Shown piece by piece: positions 1-12,749 of a stretch of 64,000 nt of DNA; position 1 is the stretch's first letter; every line of letters begins with the position of its first letter. A model generated the notes under the pieces. That model was not told the origin of the DNA and did no database searches. It worked only from the letters and a program-made list of their open reading frames with translations. The stretch covers positions 868,001-932,000 of the forward strand of contig VTFK01000056.1 in assembly GCA_009617715.1 (NCBI GenBank), given 5' to 3'. Position numbers and translations under genes: made by a program. The DNA is from Plectrocnemia conspersa (lineage: Eukaryota; Arthropoda; Insecta; Trichoptera; Polycentropodidae).

Positions 1-779
1 GGGTCAGTCCGTAAAATTATTGCGTATTTATGTTATATATTTTGTACAACAACGCTTTGACATTTGATTTTATTATTGTTTTGTAATGTACACACAAATA
101 GTCAGCTTATCATAAGATTATCGTAAATGTGGGGCATTAAAAAATAAATATCGATTGATAATCAGTATAAAAGGCACGTTTTATACTTCTTACTTTTGAT
201 GGTTGAAAACGTAACTAAAATACTAAATAAAGTTCATAATGAGAATATAAAATCACTTTAAATTAAAATACATAAAATTATCAGACTTATCCATTTAAAA
301 AATATATTTACATATGTAGAATTGTACAGCGAATAAGTGTTAATGGACCAGTTTCATGTATATTACCATATAGATTTTACACTTTTTTTAAAAATATATA
401 TAAAGTTGTATAAGCAGACGTATCTCAATAAAAGTTATGTTAAACTTTGAACAATAAATCGTTTATTTGCGTGATCGGCGTGACTTTGTGTAGTTAGTTT
501 GTTTCCATGGCACCACTGGTTGTTATCTCGATTGCTTCCTATCTTAAAATTTATGTTTCTATACTTTGCTTTGACAATATAATATTATTTAAAATCACAT
601 TTTTTATTTTAATATTTTATTTAGACTGTACACAGAATGGCTAATTTTTTTCTTGTGATGATTTACATAATTATAATAGTATTGTTATATTTTTATTTAA
701 AGTTGATTTTATGGATAATTGTAAAGCATAGTTAAACAAATTATTTTGATATGATACATACACTTTATTACAGTTAATG
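1..779. other. AT-rich noncoding DNA
   Basis: I see no coding exon, RNA gene or clear repeat here. The sequence is low-complexity AT-rich. It may be intron or 5' flank of the first MARVEL gene, whose first coding exon is not visible. Confidence 0.5.
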
Positions 780-1267
780 CAGTAGCGTAGCTATAGTTTG
801 TACCGCCCAGGGCGATCCTTAACTTTGCCCCCCCCCCCATACAAAATAATAAATACATAATCTGACCTTCCTAAAAATCTGTAACTTAATGCATGTTTCC
901 AAATCTTTCTGGGGAATGTGGCCTCTTTTAACTCCCCCCCCCCTCTCCAGCTACTTTGCATACCCTTCACACCTTCACATATGTTTATAAAAAATATGGT
1001 ATTGATTGTCAGGGATTTAATTATTTTAGAAAAAACGAGTGTAACTTCCGAAACTGACCATAAATATTTTTATCTACAGGGTAAGCATTTTAGCCGGGTC
1101 ATATAATCAGCATTTGTTAAGCTATTATTTATTTTTTCACATATTCAATTTAGCTCTTAGCTATTCGTGGTTATAAATATACACACTACACGAACGGTCC
1201 TTCAATCGCGAAAATGCAACCCCCAAGCAAATGCCGCCCAAGGTGGTCCGCCTTAAGTATGCCACTG
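780..1267. mobile_element. hAT-like MITE (nonautonomous DNA transposon)
   Basis: The left end reads CAGTAGCGTAGCTA and then runs through a GCCC-rich stretch. The right end, reverse-complemented, begins CAGTGGCATACTTAAGG and also runs into GGGCGG. These are imperfect terminal inverted repeats of the CAGTGGCGTA type found in nonautonomous hAT-like elements. The flanking 8 bases (agttaatg and agtaattt) resemble a decayed target duplication. There is no transposase frame inside. A C-run and a second run (positions 829-838 and 935-944) make it a variable locus. Class assignment is inference from ends only. Confidence 0.5.
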
Positions 1268-2365
1268 AGTAATTTCCACTGAAATTAAATTATTCTATGT
1301 GAGTGTAAATTAATTTACAATGATTAGATTTTTCTGGCACATGTTGAATGTATAGCAATCAACAATAACAATATAATTTCAGATCAAATTAAAAAAAATG
1401 TATTTATTATTTATTGTGAAAATAATAATTTATTCAAAGTACTAGCAAAAAAACTAAGAATCATCGTTACAACAAGGAAGTTTTTTTAGCCATTTTTATA
1501 TAATTTTTTTTCATGCTTTTAAAATCCATGATCAAAATATAAACAAGAAAACTTATTCTTAAAAGAGTAAGACATCTACAGTGTATAATATTAAAATATA
1601 TTTTATATAATATGATATCACTGTCTAGTATATAATATTTTTTATAAAAAAATACATTGATAATAATGATACGTGGCTATTTATATTATAATATAAAACC
1701 TAAACCCCTAAATAAACATGGTTTTCTACTGCTACGCTATTTGTTAGTGATATTTAATTCGAACCGTTAAATCGCAACGATAAAGACATAATATTAGTAT
1801 TGAACTTGACGATACACCCATTATTCTGTGTAAACATACGATGCGTGTTTTTTACGTGAAAGGCAACGTAATTCCACTACATTAGTTTCCAATGTAAATT
1901 TGAACATTGTCGACACTTTTTGAGTATCAAAACAATACTTGCGTGTTGAAAAACTATTCGGGGGCTCAATCAATAGTTCGAATCTCTCTCATTGTATTGT
2001 TTTGCAAGGAACAGTGTGATCCAAAAATAGCTACGTGCTAAAAATAGTATGCTTTTTTATAGTACATTATCCGACCCCCAAATCGTTCTTGACCTTTCGT
2101 AATTATTTGCTTCAATTTTACACGAAATAGTCGACATTTAAGATCGAAAGTGACCTAATCAAATTCGCACAATGTAGTCAATTTTAGAAGCTGAGAGGAC
2201 TGGCTTATATTTATTTATTTATCGTCTTTTTACATCAAGATAACATATGACAAATATGTTATATATATAACACTCATCGCTGATCAAGATTTGGGTAGTA
2301 GTCAACATTTTTGTAAAATAACTTGTTATATCTTTGAAATAAATGCTTAAGAGACACATAATTAA

Positions 2366-2629
2366 ATGGGCCCTGAAATAAAACAAGCATTTTTTTCACT
2401 ATGTCAAAATTATTTTAATTCATTCTCTGTTCACATCACTTTTTTCATTTCTGGAGCTCCGAAGTATTCTAATCTGGAACTACTGTTGTTTATAGTATTC
2501 ATAAATGACATACATGACTATTATAAGCTCGAGATCTGTAATGTGATGCATATAAAGTTACTTTTATTAGCTACATATAAAAACAAAATCACAGCATCCT
2601 CTTTGTTAGGGTTAACTGATCAAGTGTAG
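2366..2629 (+). pseudogene. Non-LTR (jockey-type) reverse transcriptase fragment
   Basis: The 87-codon open stretch contains SGAPKYSNLELLLFIVFIND around residues 29-48. It matches the non-LTR reverse transcriptase core pattern SG(V)PQGSxLGPLLFxxFINDI, with Q-G and G-P lost. Nothing of the endonuclease or of the catalytic F-x-DD block is visible next to it, so this is an old 5'- and 3'-truncated insertion. The GC-richer 330 bases that follow (2630-2960) may be more of the same element, but I could not recognise them. Confidence 0.5.
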
Positions 2630-3739
2630 AGCCCCGGCGGTAAGCCCGACTCATACGCCCGTCCTTAAGGCTGATGATTAATTTATCTATATTTATATTC
2701 CTTACTTTTTCCTTCCGTCTCCAACATAGATAGTTATGCCGGGAGACCATCAACTTTAATCGTAACCGGGAACTAGGCCACAGTCGTCGATCGTGACGGC
2801 TTAGGTCGAGAACGAAGGAGAAGCAATTAGTCGCACAGCATCCTACAGGATGTTGAAGCTACGGGTCGCTAAAGGGCCTATGCTGGATCATAAAGAGCGG
2901 GTGGAAACATCCAGAGTACCTTTACTCCTCACTCTTTTCGTTTCTACTGTTTCATTTAAAATATGTCAAAGCAAATTAAAATGAACTAAGAACAATAAAT
3001 AATCGATTCGGAATAGTCAATGCATTTTATTATATAAAAGCAAAGTAATTATATTTTTTTATACTCATGAATACTTTTGAGTATATAATACTTATCCTAA
3101 ATAATAATTTCTTAAGTTATAAAATTATATGTATACTAATATAGTAAAATTCAAGGCTTTTATAAGAACATGGCTTAAAATGAAAAAACAAATTATAAGT
3201 AATCTAAATTACTTGAAAAAATAGTTTTATTATCGTAATATCCCCTATTTTTATCAATATCTTAGAGATGATTATGTTTTTGATTTTTCAACGAGATTAT
3301 ATGATTTCATTACAATTTTTTCTCACATTATCGACTGAGTATGATTGTCATTATAATAGTTCGTCCACGATCGCCAGGAAGTCAGCGTTTATCGTCAAGA
3401 ATCTGAGATTCACTGAAGCACGCAGAATGAATAATTAGATCTCGTTGACAATATTCCTATTCCGAAGAGTTCGTTTCCGGATCATATCCTACAAGGGAAC
3501 TGCGGGTCATTGGACCTCATCGTGTCCGTAAATGTACCATTCAGTATAATGCACCAAAGTGACGATGACGAATGATAAATTTGTGTAACTTGAATATATT
3601 TTCGATCAAAAAATAAAACCAGCAGATTGTGATAATTTTACAGAAATGTGTATTAGTATTTCAGGGATAACAAAACCTTTGAAAACTGCGGTCTACACTT
3701 GTATGCACTTGGTATTTAAAAGCCTATTTAACCTGTTCG

Positions 3740-4030
3740 AACAGGGGGACGTCTTGACCCCAAAATATTCTTTCAAAATAACATTATTTTCGGTAGAAAA
3801 TTAAATGACAAAACCTTGTATAATACATGCAATCGTATAATTGTAATGCACTTATATTTCGAAGTTCTTTGATTTTTTTATGGAAATTTCTTACGGAAAA
3901 AAGATTATTTGTATTAAAAATAAATAATATTAGTAATTAAAAATATATATCAAAACCATGGAAAATGCGATAGTAAAGTCACCTTCACATTGGCTCAGCT
4001 TAAATACCCCCCCAAGTGACGTCCCTGTTA
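3740..4030. repeat. G-run/C-run MITE-like fragment
   Basis: The segment starts at a GGGGGACGTC motif and ends with CCCCCCCAAGTGACGTCCCTG. The end motif (AAATGACGTCCCTG type) is shared with copies near 5.1, 8.8, 51.3 and 58.7 kb, so this looks like a diverged member of the same dispersed family. Confidence 0.4.
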
Positions 4031-4059
4031 TCACGTCACAATCAAGACTTTTTATTACA

Positions 4060-5124
4060 ATATTACGACTTACAATAGATGAAAATCGAATGAAGTATAT
4101 CTAAACTGAATTTTGACCAATAGGAGAGCGCAAAAAACAATTATTCCTTCTCAGAAGTCAAAAATCCACGTCAAAAGCAATAAAATTGTGCTGTTTTTTG
4201 CTTTTGACGTGAATTTTTGACTTATGAGAAGTGGTAATTGTTTTTGCGCTCTCCTATTGACCAAAATTTGGTTTGAATACACTTTGACAAATACGTTCAT
4301 ATCTTAAATCCGTAGTACAATCTATCCTATTTTTAAAACCCGGTGTAACATCGAAGTGCAGACAAACTATAGAGCAATATGCGAGATGCGACATTTGCCT
4401 ATACTTCTTCCGCTTATTTTTCCTTGAGAGTTGAGTTCGCTTAGATTGTATTTTGACATAATGAAAGTTTATGTTAGAACTTTCATTATGTTAGGTTTGG
4501 GTTTGAACAGTAAATGGACGTTTCCCAACTGTCAAATTGAGTTTCAGACATTTTAGAGCAGCATATAATTTCACTAGCGCTCAGTTAAATTATATTTTAG
4601 CTAGTAGAAATACATATCTACTGGTGAAATTAGAATTAGACTTCACTAGTGAAAATATAACTTCACCGAAAAATATACATTTACTGTAACAAATAATGAT
4701 AGGTATGTAAATGTATATATTACTTCATATGGAAAAGTTGAAATCATATTATTTTAGTAGCACCTGCCAGATAAATTATATTTTCTTTGGTAAAAATATA
4801 TATTTACCGGTGAAAATGTATTCCAATATGATTTTACTGAAATAGCATGTTTTAAAAATATTTTCGGGATAGATACGAGACTATTTTTTAAATTTTATTT
4901 GAGGGATAACCCGAGAATTTCTTGTTTAGAATCAGGTACATCATTTCAACTATTTCCAGGAAGGGGGAGGAAGCAAAAGTTGTCCGGTCATTGGTCGTTA
5001 TTTTAATATTTCGATTTCATTAAAATGTATACAATTTCATTAAATCAAATGCATTTTTCTGGTCAAATTCAAAGATGAGGGGGGGCAAATGCCCTCAACT
5101 GCCCCCCTCAAATGACGTCCCTTT
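4060..5124 (+). repeat. Composite dispersed repeat with foldback hairpin and MITE tail
   Basis: The left part (4109-4267) is a large foldback: arms of about 70 bases (left arm ends TCAAAAGCAA, right arm begins TTGCTTTTGACGT) around a 17-base loop. The middle (about 4490-4640) recurs inverted at 16.7-16.9 kb. The right part (about 4932-5124) starts CAGGTACATCATTT and ends AAATGACGTCCCT, a terminal inverted repeat pair, with G-run and C-run segments between. A copy with an internal deletion lies at 50.9-51.4 kb. No protein-coding capacity is visible. It is best described as a nonautonomous DNA element or nested elements. Confidence 0.65.
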
Positions 5125-5459
5125 TGCCGAAATAAATATACACCCTCTTTGGCACGCTTCAGGTACTAAAATTTATATTTGCGATGGTTTTATATCACAT
5201 TGTGTAATACTTTTACGATAGTTATCCTTAGATGTGGTTAGCCATAATGGCTTTATGTCACACATAATCATATTGTTTATTAGTAATAATGAATCCTTCA
5301 ACGCACTCTTAAGACAAAGGTCTTAATAATGGATACTGTTATGGCTCGAATGTTTATTACTTTTGAACCTTTTGACTGTGCATTGCATTTTAGATTTATT
5401 GATTTGTCCTTAAGAATAAAATTTTAATTTTATTAACAATATTTTTTTATCGTTTTCAG

Positions 5460-6149
5460 GTCATCGGTATAATATGCATGGCCTGTGCATCGCCTGCATT
5501 CCTTTCTGGAACTCATTGGTTCCTGTTCGTAGCTGTAACGTCTTTCATAGCATCGTTGATATGGATGTTTGTGTACTTATTGGGTATAAGAGAAGCTTTA
5601 AAACTGCCAATAAATTGGCTATTAACTGTGAGTATACATTACGATTAAAATACACAATATAATAATAATCACAGTTGGTAATAAAAATTGTTTTAATTTT
5701 AATTTTCAGGAACTCTTAAATACAGCAATCGTCACCATCTTTTACACCATTGCGTTCATCGTACAACTGAGCGTTTGGTCACCGTATCCTTACAACGTGT
5801 ACTACAAAGGCCCGAACATAGCTGCCGGTGTAAGTATTTAGAATTATTTATGTGTATCTAATTATTTCACGCCATTATTGTTAGTATACGTGAGTATTCA
5901 CCATCTTGAAAGCCTCGCTTTTTCTGTTATAGTTTTACACTATATTTTAAGATTAATATATCTGAGATACGTCGATTAAACTTTTATCATTATTTTACTG
6001 ACATTATCATTATTATGATGTGCAATTTACAACAAAGATAGTAATACATTATTTTATTTCAGGTCTTCGGTTTGTTCAACACTTTGGTATACGGATACTC
6101 GACCTATTTGCTGTACCTCGATCACAAAAGCACGGCGCCCGCTTCTTGA
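5460..6149 (+). CDS. MARVEL-domain membrane protein 1 (5' partial)
   Basis: Three coding exons: 5460-5627, 5710-5829 and 6063-6149 (TGA), each a whole number of codons with a TTTCAG-type acceptor and GTGAGT/GTAAGT donors. They encode 124 residues, from VIGIICMACA to STAPAS. Hydrophobic helices are visible at about residues 1-14, 19-45 and 57-78, and a last one begins at VFGLFNTLVYG, fitting helices 1-4 of the MARVEL fold (CMTM/plasmolipin-like). Family members act in membrane apposition and vesicle trafficking; the specific role is unknown. The N-terminal exon (cytosolic tail and start) was not found and must lie upstream, possibly outside the window. Exon layout matches the two paralogues at 17.2-19.5 and 22.7-23.7 kb. 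Confidence 0.8.
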
Positions 6150-8814
6150 GTGTCACCTGTCGGGTCTGGAGGTGGAAACACAAGATATTAAAACCTTCGC
6201 CCGTTGATTAACAATAATAAAATAACCGTGTTTCAAAACAAGTCCAAAAACAAACATTTCTTAAAAGACTATACAAAAGTCATATTGTTAAAAAATCTTC
6301 TTTTTTACATTTAATAATAAACATTTCTTAATTCGAAGCTTTTCATCACTATGCTTGCACTGATATATTTATAGTATGAATAGCATGACGCTCTTACATT
6401 GTGCACTATTTAAATTATAAAAATTTGGCTTTTTTTATTTATTTTTAATTACATATTTTTTTAAACGTTTCCATTGTAAGCATTATTATCATATAAGATA
6501 AACCGTAATCACAATTGTATTTTCCTGTATGGTAATGCCAGTATAAATTTAATTGCACAATGTTTGGTGCTTGCTATGAATAAATGTTCATAAAGTATTG
6601 TATTGTACAGTTATTATTAGATTATAAGAAATATAACATAAGTTATATTTTTATGTCTAAGATATGTAATTGTAATTTAGAACATAATATTTATTAATAT
6701 ATTTTGTACATGCAAATGTATATGAATATTTAAGATATTTATCTCTATCACATCTTCCAAGCAAATCTTATTTTATAAAATACAATGAGCCGTTAAAATT
6801 ACTGCATATTTACTTCTAGTCCATCAGTGTTTTATGTATATTTTTGTGTTTGTCACAAACCATTTTATCATTCGCATTATCATGTACAAATGAAAGCTAT
6901 AATCTATACCGTTAAAGTATGTTTGTCGAGACACGGTCAAGACTGATGTAGAGTTTTTCGAAAAATTGTATTCTTAAAAGCAGAATCTTAAGCAGAAAGT
7001 GGCATTTGCAAAGATGCAATACATTTTATATGAATATGTGTAATTATATAAGATATTGATAATTAGAATGTGTTTGACCTAACGTGTTTTATTTATGCAT
7101 GCATATATATTTTTTTAATGTACAAATAAAACGTAAATTGTCTATATGTATAATTCTACATACATATAACGGAGTATGAACATCACAAAATATTTTATTT
7201 TATATATGATTGTATACAAATTATGTGTGCGAATACATTTTTATATTTATACAGTGTACAAGTCAGTTTTCATTTGTAATTCTAGTGTTTTTATTTTAAC
7301 AATTATTTTTACAATAAAATAAAAATTTTAATTCTGCGCTTATTATTCATTACACACAATATTTTTATAAATAATTTAATTCTATTTTAAATAATAATAA
7401 TTTCGACAGATCACGATAGATGGCAATAATATATTTAAAATACATTTGTTACAACAAAACAAAAATTATAACAAGTATATATCAACTATTGCTAGCTACT
7501 TTTCATGTGGATTTGTGTCATGCTGTTTTACTATAATAGTTTTAGAATATTGCATTGTACATATGCACATATGCCTGTGACAAGATTTTGAAAATATCAA
7601 TCTAGGACACTAAAAATATAAAGGCCATATTGTAAATTTTTGTTCGAGGAGGACAAAGAAGGACAAATTGTTAAGGAAGCTAAATAAAGATATCATTTCG
7701 GAAATTTTTGCTCAAAGACCATCACCGAAATTATTTTGAAGAAGAAAAATTGCTACGGGAGCTCAAAAAAATATTTGTTCAAGGAGAACAAATGAGAATA
7801 ATCCTCCTCAATGGGGACGTCTGGTTACCTTACATATATGTATGTATACATGGTTATATTTAATTATACGCACCTAATATTGTGTTTCGATGATCATTAG
7901 TTATTCTTGTTCTTTGTTCTTGAATAACATTTATAATAGTTATTCAAGAAAAAAAAATTTTAAGTATTTTTTTTTATTTATGCTATTATTGTTCAAATTA
8001 TTTTAATGGTGGAACTTTTTCTAAGCCATTATTTTAAACAAATAATGGCTTAGAAAAAGAGACACAAATAACGGAGAGCTAGCAAAGGATCCGCTGCTTT
8101 CAAAGACGCAGGAAATAATGCAACAGCAAAGAGTTTTCTTTGAAAATAGCATTTTTCTTAAGAAGAAGTAAAAAAATCAAGTAACGGTTCTTATAACAGA
8201 AAAAAATATATATTTTTATCAATAGAATAAAACCCATTAAACAAAGGTGCATTGCCAGACAAAAAGTTGAATCGTTATTTCAGACACCCAAAAATTTCAA
8301 TAGCGACTAATATCCTTGCAGTAATATGTACCTTAATTTGTTTATGATCTTCAACACAAGCCTAAAAACAGTGGTTTTGTCTCACGTAGAAAATAGTATT
8401 GTTATACGTGTCCTTTATCGGAAAGCGACAGCAATGGTTTCGCTAATAACAAATAATACAGATTTACAAAGATATAATACTAATACTAAGAAATAATTAA
8501 AGGATAGATAGTTATAAAAAAATAGTACAGCAAAGGGAATATTATACGGTGCATGAATTTATAATTTATATTCCTAGGATATAAAAGATATTTAATATTC
8601 CTTGGACAATCCGACATAAAAAGTTAGCGGGTTTCAATAATGGAATAAAGGAACACTTTTATTCATCATAATTTTTCTTTATTCTATATTTTATATTTTA
8701 CATGTATGCTTTGCTTATATCTTGTAGGTTATAATATACAGTTAACTATTAAGTAAATAAAATAATAATAATAATATAATCATTCATACAAAATCCTAGA
8801 CGGTATTATTTCGC
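6150..8814. other. 3' UTR and intergenic AT-rich DNA
   Basis: Several AATAAA sites follow the stop of MARVEL gene 1 (first near 6216, others near 7312). Beyond that I see a repeat at about 7590-7820 (a diverged inverted relative of the 11.1-11.5 kb repeat) and a perfect hairpin at 8015-8059. No gene is visible. Confidence 0.5.
8015..8059. repeat. Perfect 20-bp hairpin, 5-nt loop
   Basis: The left arm CTTTTTCTAAGCCATTATTT (8015-8034) is the exact reverse complement of the right arm (8040-8059), with a TAAAC loop. It may be a foldback element end or a template-switch product; 20 bp with so small a loop is too short for a typical pre-miRNA. Confidence 0.7.
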
Positions 8815-8998
8815 CAGGGACGTCATTTTAGCTTATTACAAGGGGGGGGGGGGCAAAAGTTGGACAGTCAGTGGTCATTTTACAATATTTTGTTTTTATT
8901 AAATTTCATAGTATTTCATTAAATGACATGCACTTTTCTGACCATATTCAAGGGGGGCAAATGTCTCGAGACTCTCCACCTGTGTTCCTCAAATCAGC
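8815..8998 (+). mobile_element. G-run/C-run MITE copy with CAGGGACGTCATTT end
   Basis: It starts CAGGGACGTCATTT, then has a 12-G run, GGCAAAAGTTGG, the shared block with TTAAATGACATGCA, and a second G-run ending GGGCAAATG. The right terminal repeat is degraded (CCTCAAATCAG instead of CTCAAATGACGTCCCTG). The same order of blocks occurs near 4.9-5.1, 51.2-51.4 and 58.4-58.7 kb. Confidence 0.6.
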
Positions 8999-9351
8999 GC
9001 ACATTGTAGCATAACATATTACGTCAAAGCTAACGCGTGTATCAGTTTCTCAAAATGTGTGAATCTAATATATTACTTGGATTATGTTATCTGTTAAGCT
9101 ATTTTACTTTCACCTACATGATTACTTATCGGTTAAGTTAGACGATTATTGATGTATATAGCTACTGATCTTGACCCTAATTTAAATTTATTATTAAAAG
9201 TAAGAACGTTTATTTTTAAGCGTGACATAATTTTAACGTAATGTTGCCGGTAAGTATAATCAGTTTAATCATTAATTCACTCATGCTTTTCTTTAATATC
9301 GTGACTCATTTCCTCCGTTTGGTTTAGCTTATCGCCATCCGTTTCTTTCAG

Positions 9352-9408
9352 TAGCTGCCCAGCCTTCGCACGGCACGTACACATTCCACTGACACCTCTG
9401 TTGCGCAG
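9352..9408 (+). other. Candidate noncoding 5' exon of MARVEL gene 2
   Basis: A 57-base segment of higher GC lies between a strong acceptor (CCGTTTCTTTCAG) and a strong donor (CAG|GTATGT). Another donor-like site (CCG|GTAAGT) lies about 100 bases upstream near 9250, with a TCAGTTT initiator-like motif near 9041. The coding exon at 17227 is itself preceded 16 bases upstream by an acceptor (TTATTTTCAG), so that gene needs an upstream untranslated exon; this is the best candidate I see. It is not confirmed by any transcript. Confidence 0.35.
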
Positions 9409-12400
9409 GTATGTAATTCAATTTTAATTTATTTGATGCGTAATTGAGGACATTGTCTTTAGTATAAGTATGTTTGTATCTGGAGAATTGCGTATATTAT
9501 TTATACACACTTATTTATATAGTCTTAGTCAATGTTCGTGGGCGTAGAAATCGTAAACAGAACAGAGTCATCGGCTATAATACCAGTAAAATACATTCGG
9601 ATCTAATACATATATATGTGAAAAACTATGTAATAAAATTAGAGTTATTTCATGGAAAATGTAGAAAAACGTGAGAAATAGTTTAATTTTCTAGTAGTAC
9701 TTGTTAAAAATGTAGTATACAACAATAAATATCATAAATATTTATACACACATTTTAGATTGTTGTATATTCTAAAATTATTTTAATTTGTGATATGTCT
9801 TCATATATGTGTATTTCTGAGAATGAAACAAACTAAAATAAACTGTCTTATTTTATCAAAAACACAATAAAAAAGCGTGACTCAAATATAACGTAATAAT
9901 AAAATTTATAAATTATTTTATTTTAAACGAATCTCATAGATGCTCATGTCAAGTTTATTTAAATACGTATAATTATTACACGAAACACAGTAAAACACTC
10001 CCATCTGGAGCTCTTACTTAAACAAACCAACTTAGACTAAAATTAAAAGGAGGAATGTATAAGTAGCTTATTGAATTAAGTCTGTTTTTTTCATATTTTT
10101 GTATGTATTATAGTTGTGGTGTGCTTTGTAAAATGGACTGTAATGTTTATACATCAATAATAAGGCATCAAAATAAATTTATTTTTGTATTTAATTTTTT
10201 TATATCATCGTTGGAGATATAGTATATGTTTAAAAAAATATTGTCGTGTCTATTGCAAAGATCAATGACATTGAAATTTTAAATTTTCTCTAAATTTTTT
10301 TTATTATTATTAATATACAAATAGTGCGAAATCTAGCGGTGCGTATATTTTATAATTAGAAATATTTGTATTAAAATTATTATTTAATCACACTAGTTTC
10401 AATTTGTGCAATAAAAAATTTAACGTGGTCTCTGAATCGTATCGAAGAACGAGTAGAACTCTTAGAATTAATATGACGGTATTGTCTCAATAGTTCGTCA
10501 GAAGTGAAGCTAATTCTAAGTAGGAATCTTGAATACAAATTTTGTGGAAGTGGCGGAAGTAAGTTATTGATTTAGGCAGTGTTCTGGCTATTATAGCCTT
10601 GCGAATTAACGGGGAAGTCTAACGCCCTATCCACTCCTCGATCGATGATCCGGGGTGGAACTAGACTCTTTGTTCTTGCTTAATATATATATTATCGGAA
10701 ACTTGGACGGGTATAATAAATGCGTTCGGCAGACTTTGTTCAAGTTAGGTCATTGTTAATGGACGTCCGCTCGGATATAAAATATTGTTTGTTTATGCCT
10801 ACGAAAAAATATTCGTTTTATCGAGTTTTAGCTACTTATTTCATCGCATCCTTTCCGTCGAAGAATAATTTAAATGCATAATAACATTGTAATTATTCTG
10901 TACTCATTTCAAGTACTTGGCATGTACTTTTTCATTAGCTTATTTATAGCGCTTGACAGAGGTTGTATTAATAATTCGAAACGTTCAGAAACACAGATGT
11001 TTCAATTACTGCTACTTCAAGAAATCATTTTATTTGTAATTTTTGTTTCTTGATAATTTTGTACTACTATTATATATTTTGACATATGTTGTTTTGAGGC
11101 AAATTGTCCTCCTCAGATAAAAACTTCCGAGATAGCCTTTGAACAAAAATTTAAAATTTACAAACTGATATTTTATTTAGCTTTTAGCTCCTGCACTAAT
11201 TTGTTCTCCTCACACAAAAAAATTGAGATGATCTTTTTATATTAGTGTATATTTTCAAAATCTGGTCTCTTAATATTTTAGTATTTATATAATCGAGATA
11301 CGAACCATAGTCCTCAAATAAATTCTGCCGAGATGGACTTTGAACAAAAATTTAAAATTTCCGAAATGACATTTTATTTATTTCTTAATTTTTTGTTCAA
11401 TTGTGGCAATTTGTTCTCCTCAGACAATTTTTTTTAAGATGACTTTTATATTTTTAGTGTATATATTCAAAATATGTTCACCGTAATATTTCAGTATTTA
11501 TCTTCATCAATAAGATGTGATGGGAAACTAGGTTTCGAGATACGAACCACAGTCGGAAACGAATTAAGTTCGTAAGTCATAGTACTACTGTTTACGATTT
11601 TTATTAAGAACATTTTTGACTTCTTTATTTTCTTCTCTATATTTTTTTAGCGAAGTTATGATCATTGTAATTTTTAAAATAATCTCTATTTTAAAACAAG
11701 ATGGCGGGTTACACTGATTAACGAACTAACTATTTAGACAAGTTATATAAAAATGTAATTAATTTGTAAGATTTGAGGCAAATTTCAATGTTTACTGTTC
11801 AGAAATTTTTTCGAAGAAATATAGTGTAAATTTATTTTCCCATTAAGCTAAGAACATCGAGAAATAAAAAAAAAGATTTACTAAAACAAAAAAAAAATTT
11901 GAAACGCACTTAAAAGTTTCATTTTTGTATACATAACATAAATATTTAGCTTATTTTTTTATATTATGTAATTTTCGCATATCTACATATCTATCATAGT
12001 ACTTAGTATATATTATATCGTATCTAGTATCTTATCTAGTATAGATTCGTATGGATTGATCGAATAGGGTTACAAGAAAATGTCAGTGATTAACAATTAT
12101 ATAGTATATAAATATATTAAAAAAGCAATTTCAATAAAACTTAAAGTATAAATAATAGTAAATTATTAATTAAATGTCATTATATTTATTTAGACTTATA
12201 AATATATGGAATAAAAACTAAAAATTTGTATAATTTACATTAAGTTGGTTTTATAACAACTTGCCTTACCTTTGCCATAACATATACATATATGTTTTAA
12301 ATGCTCTTCTCTTATAATTATGACATAAAGTTGACCATGAGAGAGGCATTTATATCTCAATCAATTTCTGTCACACTAAGTCAAGATGAAGGCAATGGGA

Positions 12401-12734
12401 TGCAGTGAATAAACAGATTCTTGTTGTCAAATTTACCAGCCAGATTTTTGCTTTAATGTTTTCAATGCCAATCCATTCATCTGTGTTTTATTGATTTTGA
12501 TGGAACAAAATAATAATGAACAGCGTAATAAAACTGCAATCCTCAAAATTATTTTGTGCAGTGGTATTCCATTATCTTTTCAACTGAGTAAAATGCCTTG
12601 AAAAATATATTATTAAAGAAAATATAAAACAAATAAGAGCAAAACGACATAAAGTTTATTGAGCTAGTGAATATAATTTGAAATTTGTTATATACTGCAC
12701 GAACTTCTTTGATGAACTCATGTGCCACTTTATT
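9409..12734. other. Noncoding AT-rich DNA, probable 5' intron
   Basis: No coding exon seen. Contents: a GC-richer stretch near 10560-10760 of unknown nature, and a diverged tandem repeat at 11095-11550. Confidence 0.4.
11095..11550. repeat. Diverged tandem duplication, with related copy near 7.6-7.8 kb
   Basis: Two adjacent units of about 200-240 bases share CCTC, CTTTGAACAAAAATTTAAAATT, TTTGTTCTCCTC and GAGATACGAACCAYAGTC in the same order. An inverted relative at 7590-7820 shares the TTTGTTC / GAGGAGGACAAA blocks. No coding potential was recognised. Confidence 0.5.
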
Positions 12735-12749
12735 CATAATGCCATTTTT

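Noticed and set aside
1965..2000. B-box-like AGTTCGAATCTC
   Set aside because: No A-box or cloverleaf arms nearby; chance match.
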